From Hyperoodon ampullatus (taxonomy: Eukaryota; Chordata; Mammalia; Artiodactyla; Ziphiidae), in contig OX457074.1 of NCBI GenBank assembly GCA_949752795.1, forward strand, positions 32,101,980 through 32,165,979: a DNA stretch of 64,000 nucleotides. The letters are read 5' to 3'. The notes beneath the pieces were generated by a model. The model saw only the letters and a list, made by a program, of their open reading frames with translations, was not told where the DNA came from and searched no databases. Shown here piece after piece: positions 37,901-51,241 of this stretch (position 1 is the stretch's first letter; the number at the start of each line of letters is the position of its first letter). Both the position numbers and the translations under genes were made by a program.

Positions 37901-40900
37901 GATCGTGCTACAGTTACCTGGTCCATTACAGCACTCCTCCTCTCTCTGCAGACGTCTTAGCGCCTCTTGCTCTATACCCTCTTTGCTGATGACTTGGAAA
38001 ACAAGCAATCAGAAAACAAATTCCATCCGCTCCCACCACCTCTACCAACTTGCCCGCATCACTGCCTCTGCAATCTCTCCTACTACAGGTGAACTGTCCT
38101 CGCTCCTATCTGGAAAACTCTAGGAGCACCGGGTCCCATCCTCTCTTACCTTCTCAAGGCACCTCTTCTACAGCAACTGCCCCGTCTCCCTACTGTATCA
38201 ACGTCCTCCTACTGCCTCATTCTCACCAGCTATGAACTGTTTGTATGTTATACATATATACGTGTTTGTATGCTGTCATACACCTTCCATGCTGTGACAC
38301 GTCACCTTAAAAACAAAACCCCAAACCACTGTCCCTTGTCTAACACCCCCTGCCAGCTCACCTTTGAGTAAAACGCCTCTAACAGTTGCCATACTTGCTG
38401 TCTCCGCTCCTATTTGCTTTTAAGACGCCTCTAGTTAAGTTTTGTCCCTAATGGTCCACTGTAATTAAGATGCCCACCACTGCCAAGTCCATCCCATTCC
38501 TGGTATTCACCTTACCTAACCTATCAGCACGACTTGCCATCTTTGATCACTCCCTTCCTCCCAGAATGAGCTTTTCACTTGGCTTCCAGAAAAAACTGCT
38601 CTCTTGATACACAGCTGATGCAGGAAGGCCTCCACTACTGGCTGTTTCTTCCAGATGTTAGACCTGCCACAGCACCCAGTCCTCAGACCTCGTGTTCTCA
38701 CTCACCACACTCCTCCCAGGGATGTTACTCAGTTTCACAGCTCTAAACCCAACCACAGGCTCATCACTTCCAAACACACCTCTCCAACCCAGACCTCTCT
38801 CACGAGCTCCTAACATTAACATCCAACTGCCTACTTGGTGCTCAGCATTTGGATGTCTGAAACCCAAACTCCCGATGTTCCCCGCCAGCCATTACTCCTG
38901 CATCTTCTTTACCTTACAAATACTCCCCAAGGTATGCAGGTTTTAAAAAAATGAAGTCGGGGCTTCCCTGGTGGCACAGTGGTTGAGAATCCGCCTGCCA
39001 ATGCAGGGGACACGGGTTAGAGCCCTCGTCTGGGAAGATCCCAAATGCCGTGGAGCAACCAAGCCCATGTGCCACAACTACTGAGCCTGCGCTCTAGAGC
39101 CTGCGAGCCACAACTACTGAGCCTGTGTGCCACAACTACTGAAATCTGCACGCCTAGAGCCCATGCTCTGCAACAAGAGAAGCCACCACAATGAGAAGCC
39201 CACTCACCACAACCAAGAGTAGACCCTGCTAGACGCAACTAGAGAGCTGGCATGCAGCAACGAAGATCCAATGCAGCAATCAACCAATCAATCAGTAAAA
39301 GTAAAACTATAAAACTTCTAAAAAATATAGTTAAAAAAAAAAAGGAGTCATGCTTGATTCCTTTTTTCCTCTCACACCACTCACTTCCAAACCATCAGCA
39401 CATTCTGTCAACTGTACCTCCACAATATTTTAAAAATTCCACCACTTCAAGGATTTGTGGAAGATGGAACAAGCAGTGGAAGCACAGTTTTGAGGTCAAT
39501 CTAATTAATTCCCCACATAAAGACAAAGAAATTAAACAGCAACACTAAAACCCCAGAGATAACATCTACAACAAAACCAGGCAGGCAGGATACACAATAA
39601 AAGCTTAAGTGGAGGCTTCTTCAAACCATAACTTAACTTGAAGTACAGCTATATTAAAATATTCCAGCTTGAAGAGGAGATAAATAATTAGGGCAGGATT
39701 CAAAAGAATGAGGCCCAAAGAGGAAAAGTGAGTGGTCTAAAGACACACAGGTAATTAACATTTTAAAACGCATAGTAATACACACTGGAATGGAAACTTC
39801 TTGATCACTAAATGTTATCAACTTGATCCTTCAGATTTTTCCCCTCATGGGATTACATCGTTAATTTGATAAAGTTTAAGGAAAGGAAAATTAGAACTGC
39901 AGTGACACTTCATTTTAAAATGTTTGACTCAAAACTCTCTCCTTTTCTCACCTACCCCAGACAGTTTAGTTATCAATTGGTACAAACACCCAGTGGAATT
40001 ACTAGCCAACCAATTCCTCAAATAGCCAAATGCTAATCTGTTCGGACACCTAACAGTTATTATTAGGCACAGTTGGTCTAGGAAAGTCTAAAAATATTAG
40101 CAACAAATATTAGCAACAAATATGCAGATAGAAACAGAGGAACTACATAGAAAAACCAAAATCCCATGACAACATCTGCAACAAAACTGGGTGAAAACTC
40201 CAAAATACAAGCAGACGGGGACAGCCACCAACAGCCACAAGACCCGTGTGTCACAGGCGTCTGCGAGGGAGAAGAAAAGGGAAACAATGGGGGCAGCACC
40301 GGGCAGCCTGCGGCAGACAGCAGGTGTGCCCTGGAAGTACGCGGCCAGTTCAAGAGGCTCAGCTGAGACCGGGAGGGGCTCTGCTGTCCCCGGTGACGAG
40401 GAAAGACCGAAAGAGCCCCACGCTGGGACAACTCTGCTAGGAGCAGAATAACAGGCTTTCGTTCAGAAATCAAAAACACTTAATTTTTGTATTAAAAACT
40501 CAAAACTTAGTGCTAGGACTTGATGGGAGTATAATAAATCTGTTCAATGAAAAAATCAACCACTTGTATCTGTGATTACAGGTGTACCTGAAGTCTTTCT
40601 GATACAACATAGTCAAAGCTTTCAAACATTTTTATTATGACCTACAGAAAAATATATTTATGTGACTCAGTATATATATGTACATATGATGGAAACAATG
40701 TTCTGAAGTGGTGTGTATTTGCCCTTACTACTGTGAAGCACTTTGATTTTTCCAGTCTGGTCTTTTTTGGCAGGGGGGTGAGGACCTATGAGGAGACTGG
40801 TCCCAATCCAGAGTTTGAAAAACACTGCCGAATAGCATACTAGTTACCATGTAGGGGTCTGGTTTCAAGTCCTAACTGCCGTGTCTGAGCTGTCACCTCG

Positions 40901-42177
40901 GGCAAATTACTTACCTTCTCTGTGCTTCCTCACTTATAAAATAATAACTGTATTTATGCTGCAAAGTTCTTTAGAAGACTGAATGAGTTTGTCAATGGGA
41001 AATGCTTAGAATATTGTCTGGGACACAGTAAGTACTCAGTAAACATGTGCTACTATTATTCAAGTAAAAAATCTCATTATTTGGGTCCAACAAGTAAGAG
41101 GGAAACTTTTGAAGTGAGCTACAATCAGATATAATAAAGTACCCTGAAAACAGACAAGGAGGGTATATATTGAATTACATGTTCATGAAAAATTCTCTTA
41201 ATAATAACCAAAAATAGGCTTTTTTTTTTTTTTGTTGGTGCCATAGCTTCAAGCACTGCTTACCTACGATGTCATTTCTCATGGCTTCTGTAATTGGTAT
41301 TGGTTTAGCAGCATCTGGAGATATATATTTGGTAAAAGTATTTACTGCATCTTGTTCTATACCTGCAAGGGAAGAAGGGGACAACTTCAAAAATCAAAAA
41401 GCAACTTGGACCAGTAACGGACCATATTCATGAATAGCAGGGTTTGTTTGCTGTGCGCCCAGGCACACACACACAAACACTTCTTTTATTACAGATAAAT
41501 ATCTTTGTAAATATACTTAGGACAAAACCGCCTCCACAGTAACGTTGCTTCTGCACTGCTTGGTTCTTGGAGCAGAGGAGTTACATGTGACCCCGCGGCC
41601 CTCCTCCCCTCAGCTGACAAGCTGGTGAGTAACAGCCATCGCTCTACACATCCTCTTTCCATCTCTACTTTCCAAAGTCCTAACCTGAAGGACTTACATA
41701 GCGGGAGCTCAAAGATCATTTTTAAATCTACATTTTACATATTCTACCAAATTTCATATTCATGAATACATTCATTTGACCTTCAACAACCCTGGAACGT
41801 TAAAACAGTGAATCTCAAACTTCCTAGTCTTGGGACTTTGAAATCTTAAAAATTACTGAGGACCCTAAAGAGCTTTTGTTTATGTGAGTTTTATCTATAG
41901 ATAGTAAGGTATTAAAAATTAAAATGAGAAAAAATTATTCAGTTTAAATTAACAATATTAAATCTGTTAAAATTTAACATAAATACCATTTTTTACAGAA
42001 AATAACTGTTTCCCAAACTGAAAAAAATTAATAAGAAGAGGGCATCATTTTACATTTTTGCATCTCTATTTGTCTTGATAACAAACTGTTAGATTCTCAA
42101 ATCTGCTTTGGCATTCAATCTGTTGCGCTTTTTTGTTTTGGTTGAAATATATTGTGCTCTCATGATATGAGAAGAAA

Positions 42178-42215
<38 letters not shown>

Positions 42216-45200
42216 CAGTATGTATGTGTGTGTATGTGTGTATATGTATGTATAGTCTTTTTTTTTTTTTTTTTTTTTGCGGTACGCGGGCCTCTCACTG
42301 TTTGTGGCCTCGCCCGTTGCGGAGCACAGGCTCCGGATGCGCAGGCTCAGCGACCATGGCTCACGGGCCCAGCCGCTCCGCGGCATGTGGGATCTTCCCG
42401 GACCGGGGCACGAACCCGCGTCCCCTGCATTGGCAGGCAGACTCTCAACCACTGCGCCACCAGGGAAGCCCCTGTATGTATAGTCTTTGTCCTGGTTCCT
42501 GGCACAGAGCTCCTAAAACCCTTGCAATTTCCTGAGTGGCAGGGGCCAGAGGAGCATCTTTTGTTATTTATAATAAGCCTCTGATTTCAACCAGGGGAAA
42601 AGTTTATGGTAATGAGGTGACTCTTGCAGAGTGGGGGCTGGTTGCCAAAGAAGCAACCACGGAACTTCAGCCCCACTCCCCAACCTCTGGGGAGGGTGGA
42701 GGGGTTGGGGACCATCAAGCTAATCACCAATGGCCTATGATTTACTCAACTGGGCCCATGTGATAGAACCGTAAAACCCCTAAATGAAGTGGTTCAGAGA
42801 GCTTCTGGGTTGGCAAATGTATCCATGTCCCGGAAGGGTGATGCACCCCAACCCCACAGAGACAGAAGCTCCTGCACTTGGGACCCTTCTGGACTTTGCC
42901 TTATGTACCCTTTCATGTGGCGGTTCATTTCTATCCTTTACAATATCTTTTATAATAGACTAATAAACATAAATAAAGTGTTTCCCTGAGTTCTCTGAGC
43001 TGTTGTAGCAAATTATTGAAAGAGGAAGGGGTAGTGGGAACCCCTGATTTATAGCTGGTTGGCCGGAAGTACAGGTGACAACTTGGGACCTGTGACTGGC
43101 ATCTGAAGTGGAGGGACAGTCTTCTGGACTGAGCCCTTAACCTGGGGGGGTCTGCAATAACTCCAGGTAGTGCCAGAATAAATTAAACTATAGGGTACCC
43201 AGTTACTGTCCACAGAGAATTAGAGAATTGCTTAGTGTGGGAAACCCACATATTTGGTGTCAGAAGTGTTATGAATAGAGAAATGGTTTTCTTTTATTTA
43301 TATCAAGAATAGCTGGCCTCAGAGATGTGTAATTGGGAAAAGGAGTATTTTAATAGCTTTCTGAGATAACTGTGGATATATTCTTCTTTGATACTATACT
43401 AAAAGTTGAAAAGTGGTAGTTCCTTAAAGGTTAATTAGAAGGTAGAACCTGAAACCATATAATGAACTTGTTGTATTCTGTTACATTAATATCTATTGGT
43501 CTATCTCCCATGTTTAAAGAGTCTTTTACTCATGATTGATTTTATAACATCATATATTTTCAAATATTGTAGAAAATATTGGTTTGCTGACTTATGAAGA
43601 TCTTACAAATGTTGATGCATTGCATCATATGGTATAAAAAAAGAAATCACATCATTAATATCACAATGATCTTATCAGAACACTCTATAAAGCTGTTAGA
43701 GCACACGGTGGTGAATACAAGTTTTCCAAATTCTAAGTTTCACTTGAAAACTTAAATTTTACCACTGGGCAATAAATACTGTCAGCTGTTTTCCACGAAA
43801 TGACACTGCATTTTAAGGGGCCAGAATTACACTGATGCCAAAACTAGACAAAAGCAGTATAAGAAGACTACAGACCAATATCCATCTAAACAGATGCAAA
43901 AATGCTCAACAAAATATTAGAAAGTCAAGTCCAGTAACATATAAAAAGACTAATACACCACAACCAAATGAGGCTTACCCTGGGAATGCAAGCTTATTCA
44001 ATATTAAAAAAAAAATCAATGTAATCCATCATATTAACAGACCAAAGAAGGAAAACCGCATGGTCATATCAAATGACGCAGAAAAAACATTTGACAAAAT
44101 TCAACACCATTCATGATTCAAACAGCAACAACTCTCAGTAAACTATTAAGAGAAGGGAACTTCATCAACCTGATAAAGGGTATTTACAAAAACCCACAGC
44201 TAACCTCACACTTTATGGTGAAAGACTGAATACTTTCTAAGATCAGGAACAAGACAAGAAACTCAAGCAATCTACACAAAAGCTCCTACAAATAACAACT
44301 GAGTAATAAGGCCACAGAATAGAAGGTCAACATATAAAAGTCAATCATATTGATATTTCTATGTAGTAGCAATGGAAAAAACTAGAAACAAAAAATTTTT
44401 AAACATACTATTCACAATAGCACCAAATAACAAAACACATTAAGGATCTGTATGCTGAAAACTATTCAATGTGGAGGAAAGAAATCAAAGACCCAAGTAA
44501 ATGAAGACACACATCATATCTGTGGATTTTAAGGCTCAATACAGTTAAGACGTAAATTCTCCCCAAACTGACCTATAGGCTGAACGCAATTCCAATAAAA
44601 ATCCCAGCACGGTTTCTTGTAGATACTGGCAAGATTATTCTAAAATTTATATCGGGGGTGGGAGGGGTACTTAGAATAGAAAAAACAATTTTGAAAAAGA
44701 ACAAACTTGGAGGACTCAAACTATCCAATCGTAAGACTCACTACAAAGCTACAGTAATCAAGACAGTGTGGTACAGGTAAAGGAACAGACATATACACCA
44801 ATGGAACAGAACAGAGTCCAGAAATAGACCTACACAAATATGGCCATGGTACAAAGGCAATTCAATGGCATAAGAGTAGTTTTTAACTAATAATGTATGG
44901 AATGATCCATACGTGAAAAGAAAAAAAGAAAAAAACTTGACCTAAGGGCTTCCCTGGTGGCGCAGTGGTTGAGAGTCGCCTGCCGATGCAGGGGACACAG
45001 GTTCGCGCCCCGGTCCCGGAGGATCCCACGTGCCGCGGAGCGGCTGGGCCCGTGTGCCATGGCTGCTGAGCCTGAGCGTCTGGAGCCTGTGCTCCGCAAC
45101 GGGAGAGGCCACAACAGTGAGAGGCCCGCGTACCGCAAAAAAAAAAAAAAGAAACAAAAACTTGACCTAACCACCACAGCTTATACAATATTAACTGAAA

Positions 45201-48200
45201 ATAAATCATATATCTAAATGTTAAGTAAAAAATCATATTAGTTTTAGAAGAAAACACAGGAGAAAATCTTCATGACCTATGATTAGGCAAAGAGCTCTTA
45301 TGCATGACTCCAAAAGCACAATCCATAAAGGAAAAAAGTTGATAAATTGGACTTAATCAAAAAAGTCCTTTTGGTCTCTGAAAGATACTGTTGAGAGAAT
45401 GAAAAGTCAAACTATAAACTGGGAGAAAACATTTCAAGTCACATAGCCAATAAAGGTCTTATATCCAGAACATATAAAGAACCTCAAAATTCAACAATAA
45501 AATATTGGGAAAGACTGGAACAATTTACCAAAGATACAGATGGCAAATATGCACATGAAAAAATTCAACATCCTCAGACATTAGGGAAATGCACAGTAAA
45601 ACCACAATGAGATACCACCACACATCTATTAGAATGGCTAAAAAAAAAAAACCCCAAATAAACAAAAAGCTGATTACACCAAGTGCTGGCAAGGAAATAA
45701 AGCAACTAGAACTCTCATATATTGCTGCTGGGAATGCAAAATGGTGCAGCCACTCTACAAAACAGTCTGGCAGTTTCTTATATAATTAGACACACATTTA
45801 ACACATAAATCCACTACTAGGTATTTCTCCAGAGAAATAAAAACTTTTGTCCACACAAAAACCTGTACACAAATGTTTATAGCAGCTTTATTCATAGTCA
45901 AAAGCTGAGAACAATCCAAACGTGGTTCAACAGGTGGATGGACAGAACATCCATAGAGCGGAACTTAGCTATAGAAAGCAATGACAGAAACAACATGGGT
46001 AAACTTCAAAGCCATTATGCTAAGTGAAAGAAGCCAGTCTCAAAGGCTACATACTATATAAATTCACTTATATGGCACTCCAGAAAAGGCAAAAAAAAAA
46101 AAGACAAATAGATCAGTGGTTGTCAAGTGCTGGGATACAGGGTTTAACTACAAAGGTGACAGAACTGTTCTTCATCTTTTTTTTGCAGTACACGGACCTC
46201 TCACTGCTGTGGCCTCTCCCGTTGCGGAGCACATGCTCCGGACGCGCAGGCTCAGCGGCCATGGCTCACGGGTCATTGAGTCTTCGTTGCTGCACACGGG
46301 CTTTCTCTAGTTGCGGCAAGTGGGGGCTCCTCTTCCTTGAGGTGCATGGGCTTCTCATTTGCGGTGGCTTCTCTTGTTGCGGAGCACGGGCTCTAGGCGT
46401 GCGGGCGTCAGTAGTTGTGGCACGTGGGTTCAGTAGTTGTGGCTCGCAGGCTCTAGAGCACAGGCTCAGTAGTTGTGGCATGCGGTCTTAGTTGCTCCGT
46501 GGCATGTGGGATCTTCCCGGACCAGGGCACGAACCCGTGTCCCCTGCATCGGCAGGCAGACTCCCAACCACTGCACCACCAGGGAAGCCCTGTTCTTCAT
46601 CTTGATTGTGATGTGTGGAATTAAAGAAACCTCAGCTAAAGTTGGAGTGGGGACAGGCCTATAGGGTGAGCTCTCACGCCCCACGAGGCGTCCTCATTAC
46701 CCCAAACAGGAAGAGACCAGCACCTGCGTCTCAACAGGAAGATGTTGTCTATTCTATCATCCAGCAGGAAGAAGAAAACTTTTCTCTGCCCCAGGGCAGC
46801 CTAGCCAATCAGACACTGTAGCAGCCCAACCAATGAGAAGGCTCCACACTTTGGACCCCCAGCTTCCTCTGATGGTCTCCGGTTACTACCGGCGCCCCAG
46901 CTTTTCCATATAAAAAAAGCAAGCTCTCCTTCTCTGGATGTGCCTATAGTCCACCACAATTCGTATATCTCAAACTGCAATTCCTCTGGCTATTTCCAAG
47001 TAAACTTGCTTCTGCTGGTAAAATGACTGGCTATTATATTATTAAAGTTAACAGATGACAGTTACAGGAATCTATGCATGTGTTAAAACTCAAGTACACA
47101 TCAAAAGGTGTCAAATTCACTGCATGCAAAATTTTTAAATAACAAAAAATGAAAAACTAGTACTCTTTTAATTACTCCACTGCTGTTGAAATAAATTAAC
47201 ACCAAAACAAAGACAGTTTCCCAAAACAATAAAGTTTATTACAATCAAAGAAACAGACTTTGGACTTTCATTTCCAGAAACAGGCCTCACTAGATGTTCA
47301 AAGAAACACTTCCTAATACTGAATTCTCCCCAAATGCTTCTGAAAACTACATCAGAGACTGTGGGAAATAGTGAGAAACAGAAACAAGTACAAGCAGTCT
47401 CCTTATCTGAAAGCTTTGGGACCACTAATATTTTAGAATTCGGAATTTGAGGTTTTTACAGAGGTAACGCACTGTGTTTATGTATACCATTTAAAAAAAA
47501 TTTTAAGTCTTTACTGAATTTGTTACAATACTGTTTCCGAAGCTGTAACCACTGGACTCCCAGGGAAGTCCCTATATATACCATTTTAATACCCCAGCAG
47601 CATGTGAGACGATCACATTCATGACTCTGCAATAAGCTCACATCCCTTCAGGTCAAGTTTTGTTCATTGAAAAAATAACTTGTGATAGGCAAAGCTTTCT
47701 GGATTTCTGGACTGCAGACAAGGAATTGTGGACCTGTAGGAGTCAGTACAAATCAAGATGGGCAAAAGTACCAGAGAGAGGGCATTCACCTGAGAAAATC
47801 CACCAACTCCAAGAAACTTGAGGCTTGCACTTTCAAGGGCAGCTGCCCAGGGCCCAAACAGAGTAGATTAGACCAAAACCAGGCAGAAGGCCTTAAGAGT
47901 TTAGGGCCTGAAAAACCCAAGACAAAAATTCAGTTTTAAGTGATAATGGGATAGTAATGAAGTTGGCCCCAGAAGCATGGCAAAAGCAAATGCAGGGGCC
48001 TCCCTGGTGGCGCAGTGGTTAAGAATCCACCTGCCAGTGCAGGGACACGGGTTCGAGCCCTGGTCCAGGAAGATCCCACATGCCGCGGAGCAACTAAGAC
48101 CGCATGCCACAACTACTGAGCCTGTGCTCTAGAGCCTGCAAGCCACAACTACTGAACCCACGTGCCACAACTACTGACGCCCGCGCGCCTAGAGCCCATG

Positions 48201-51189
48201 CTCCGCAACAAGAGAAGCCACCGCAAATGAGAAGCCCATGCACCTCAAGGAAGAGGAGCCCCCACTTGCCGCAACTAGAGAAAGCCCGTGCGCAGCAACG
48301 AAGACCCAACGGAGCCAAAAATAAATGAATTAAATAAATAAATTTTTAAAAAAGCAAATGTAAATACACTCTGCAAAAACGCAATTTAATCAGAGTCCTC
48401 AAAGAATTACCAAAGATAAAAATCCAAAGACATATATTCACAGCCAAAACCCGTTAAAATCACAGGCTACCTAGAGTATGAATCTGAAGAAACAAATAAA
48501 TGCTGATTCAAATACACAAAAACTGGGATATTGGGCTTCTCAGATAATGAATATATGTTTAATAAATTTAAATAAATAAAAAATAGGCTCAAAAGTGGGA
48601 TGGAGGACTAAAGGACTAAGAAACTAAAAAATGACCAGGCAAATCTGAAGAAACAAAATTTCTATAAATGAAAAATTCACTAACTTTTAGATTAAAATAA
48701 CATGTTAAAGATTGACTCAATAGCAGATTAGACCCATTTTAAGAGAGAATCAATGAACTAAAAGATCTGAAGAAGTCACCACCAATCTGAAAAGGCTACT
48801 ATATATGATTCTAACTACATGACATTCTGGAAAACGCAAAACTGTGGAGACAGGAAAAAGATCAGTGGTTGCCAGGGTCAAATTAGCAGGTAAACAGAGA
48901 TGAACAGGTAGAGCACAGAGGATTTTTAGGGCAGTGAAAATATTCTGTATGGCACCATAATGACAGTTACATGTCGTTATACATTTGCCCCAACCCAGAG
49001 AACATACAATACCAGGAGTGAACCCTAAAGTAAACTATGGACTTTGGGTAATTACGATGTGCCCAGGCAGGTTCACTGATGCCAACACGTGCTCCACTCT
49101 GGTGGGGGATATTCACAGTGGGGGAGGCGACGCAAGTGCGGGGGCAGAAGGGCATACAGGAAATTTCTGTACCTTCCCCTCAATTACGCTGTGGACCTTA
49201 AAACTGCCCTCATAAAGTCTTCGTAGTAAAGAGAAAAGAAAAAAACAAGGAAAATCCAGAAAAGAAATCATCTAGATCTCTGGGAAAAGAAACGATAAAA
49301 GAGAAGCGGACAAGCATGGATTGGAAGCTGTCTAATCAGAATTCCAGGAGGTGATCATTGAAAAGTGAACAAACTAATAGAAAAGAGAAAGAGGTGCTGG
49401 TGTTGAGATGCCAGGGCTTTAATCCCAGCTCCCACCTGCTGTGTAACGCTGGAAGGCTCCTCCACCTTCCTAAACGGTGGCTTTCTCACATGTAAAATGG
49501 GGTAACTGCCTACCTCACAGAGATGCTGTGATTATTCCATGAAATCCAAGTACACCTCTAGCACAGAACTCAATTAATGTCACCTGCTGGCAATTAAAAA
49601 ATAATTTTATCTGCAAACTACAGTAAAATAGTAATAAAACTAAGACTGAGACAGGGCTGAAATCAGCCTATCTGGGTAAGGATCTGATTTCAAAATCTGT
49701 GGAAGGGAAAAAGCAGCATGACTCCTGACCCTTCTTCATTTGTTAATTCTGCCAACGTCTTTCTTAGAGGATCCAATCACTGTAGACAGACCTTCTGCCT
49801 TTTTCATACACGGACCCTACTCCAGGGCACTACCCAAATACTCCCAAATCTGCAAGTGGGCGTGGGAGAAAACTATTCCAACCCTTTTATTCCCCATCTC
49901 AAGTTTCACTTTGTAAACAGATTCAAAAAATTTTTTAAAAATACACAACAAAACAGGATAAAGAGAGACAAAAATCACACACTTACTTTTCATTAATTTT
50001 CCTGATAATTCCTTTAGTGGAGAAGAGGGACTATTTCTACTGGCTATTATAAGTCTGGAGGATTCCTGGGTTTCCACGGAACCTCGATGAGCTCCAGTTC
50101 TGGCCGTTTCCAGGCGGAGAGAATGGGCACTGTCACATTCCTGGGAAAGCAGCAAGTGATTCTGAGCGTTGCTAGTTCTATCATTCAGGTCAATTCCTTC
50201 CAACTGGGCTGAGCTAGTATCCTCCAATCTCTTGTCAAGAGAGTCAGTTACAAAAGCTGCTGTAGTTTCGTGCTTTTTAGAAGGAGAGACAGGTTCAGCC
50301 AGTGAGCTCTGCTTCACCGTGTTCAGACTGTGTGCTCTTATTCGGGACCAAGTTGTAGAGTGAAAACTTTCAGCCTCTAACCAAAACTTAACCAAATGCT
50401 CCATTCTCCGAAGTTCCATGAATTGAATGAAATAAGGGAGGACAACAGCGTCATGCAAGACTTGTTCAAGGGTCTTTGAAAGACTTGATTTGGTCTCTTG
50501 AGTCTGGTAGTCCAGACAAGATCTGCCTAAAAGAAGCAAAAGAGTTAGCAGTTCAGTAACAGACAACAACTGCCAAAACTTACAATAAAAATATTTAAAC
50601 AACCCAACCTCACTAAAAATCTCAGAAAAGCAAATTAATAGAAAATAACATTTTTGCCTGTCAAACTGAAAGATGTTTTTTTAAAAAAATAACAAGCACT
50701 AACCAGGGCATAGCAAAACGGATGATGAGAATGTAAAATGGCAAGACCTCTTTGGATTTCAATCCAGTAACTCCATTTCTAGGAACTTATCCTGAGGAAA
50801 AATTGTGGATGTGTGGATATAGCTAGAAAGATGTTATGAACTCTTAGCATTATTTATAACAAAATAAAGAGCTAGCTCTGCGATTTTATCTTGAAAAATA
50901 AAACCAAACTTAATAAAACTTAATAGAAGTTTATTTTATAGTTAACTAAATTTAGGTTATGATTATAACCACAAGCTAATTATCAGAATAAAGAAAAAGG
51001 GCCTCCCTGGTGGCGCAGTGGTTGAGAGTCCGCCTGCCGATGCAGGGGATACGGGTTCGTGCCCCGGTCTGGGAGGATCCCATATGCCGCGGAGCGGCTG
51101 GGCCCGTGAGCCATGGCTGCTGAGCCTGCGCATCCGGAGCCTGTGCTCCGCAACGGGAGAGGCCACAACAGTGAGAGGCCCGCGTACCA

Positions 51190-51241
<52 letters not shown>

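Larger units (their letters stand above)
36973..41263 (-). other. AKAP10: AKAP10 intron 5
   Basis: L1-like fragment (about 37190-37740, plus), a pyrimidine-rich unassigned stretch (37900-38930), a CHR SINE (38959-39337), a MIR-like patch (about 39690-39760), unassigned sequence with GC-rich open frames on both strands (40080-40480) that are not recognisable proteins, and a MIR (40830-41060). Confidence 0.8.
43828..46640 (+). repeat. L1 ORF2 to 3' end, dead copy
   Basis: Plus-strand L1: a short open stretch at 43835-44116 shows reverse-transcriptase-type residues ([20 protein letters not shown] then [12 protein letters not shown]), followed by further ORF2 and 3' UTR text up to about 46640. 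Interrupted by CHR SINEs at 44946-45155 and 46179-46589. Many stops and frameshifts; no functional retrotransposon. Confidence 0.9.
41363..49986 (-). other. AKAP10: AKAP10 intron 4 (longest intron in view)
   Basis: About 8.6 kb: a DNA-transposon-like or other repeat at 41810-42060 (family not named), a TG/TA microsatellite, a CHR SINE (42261), a recurrent mammalian repeat (42525-43275), the unclassified repeat copy B, a 2.8 kb L1 with two SINE insertions, an LTR-like element, an older CHR fragment, a CHR SINE (47993), an L1 3' UTR (48790-49215) and a MIR (49400-49570). Confidence 0.85.

Noticed and set aside
40078..40479. 133-codon minus-strand frame and mirrored plus-strand frames in intron 5
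   Set aside because: GC-rich patch with openness on both strands; no recognisable protein and no matching splice sites.
42179..42256. CRISPR-like or regulatory repeat array
   Set aside because: It is a plain TG/TA microsatellite in a mammalian intron, without spacers.
43835..44116. 93-codon plus-strand frame
   Set aside because: It is a fragment of L1 ORF2 and stops soon after; not a host gene.
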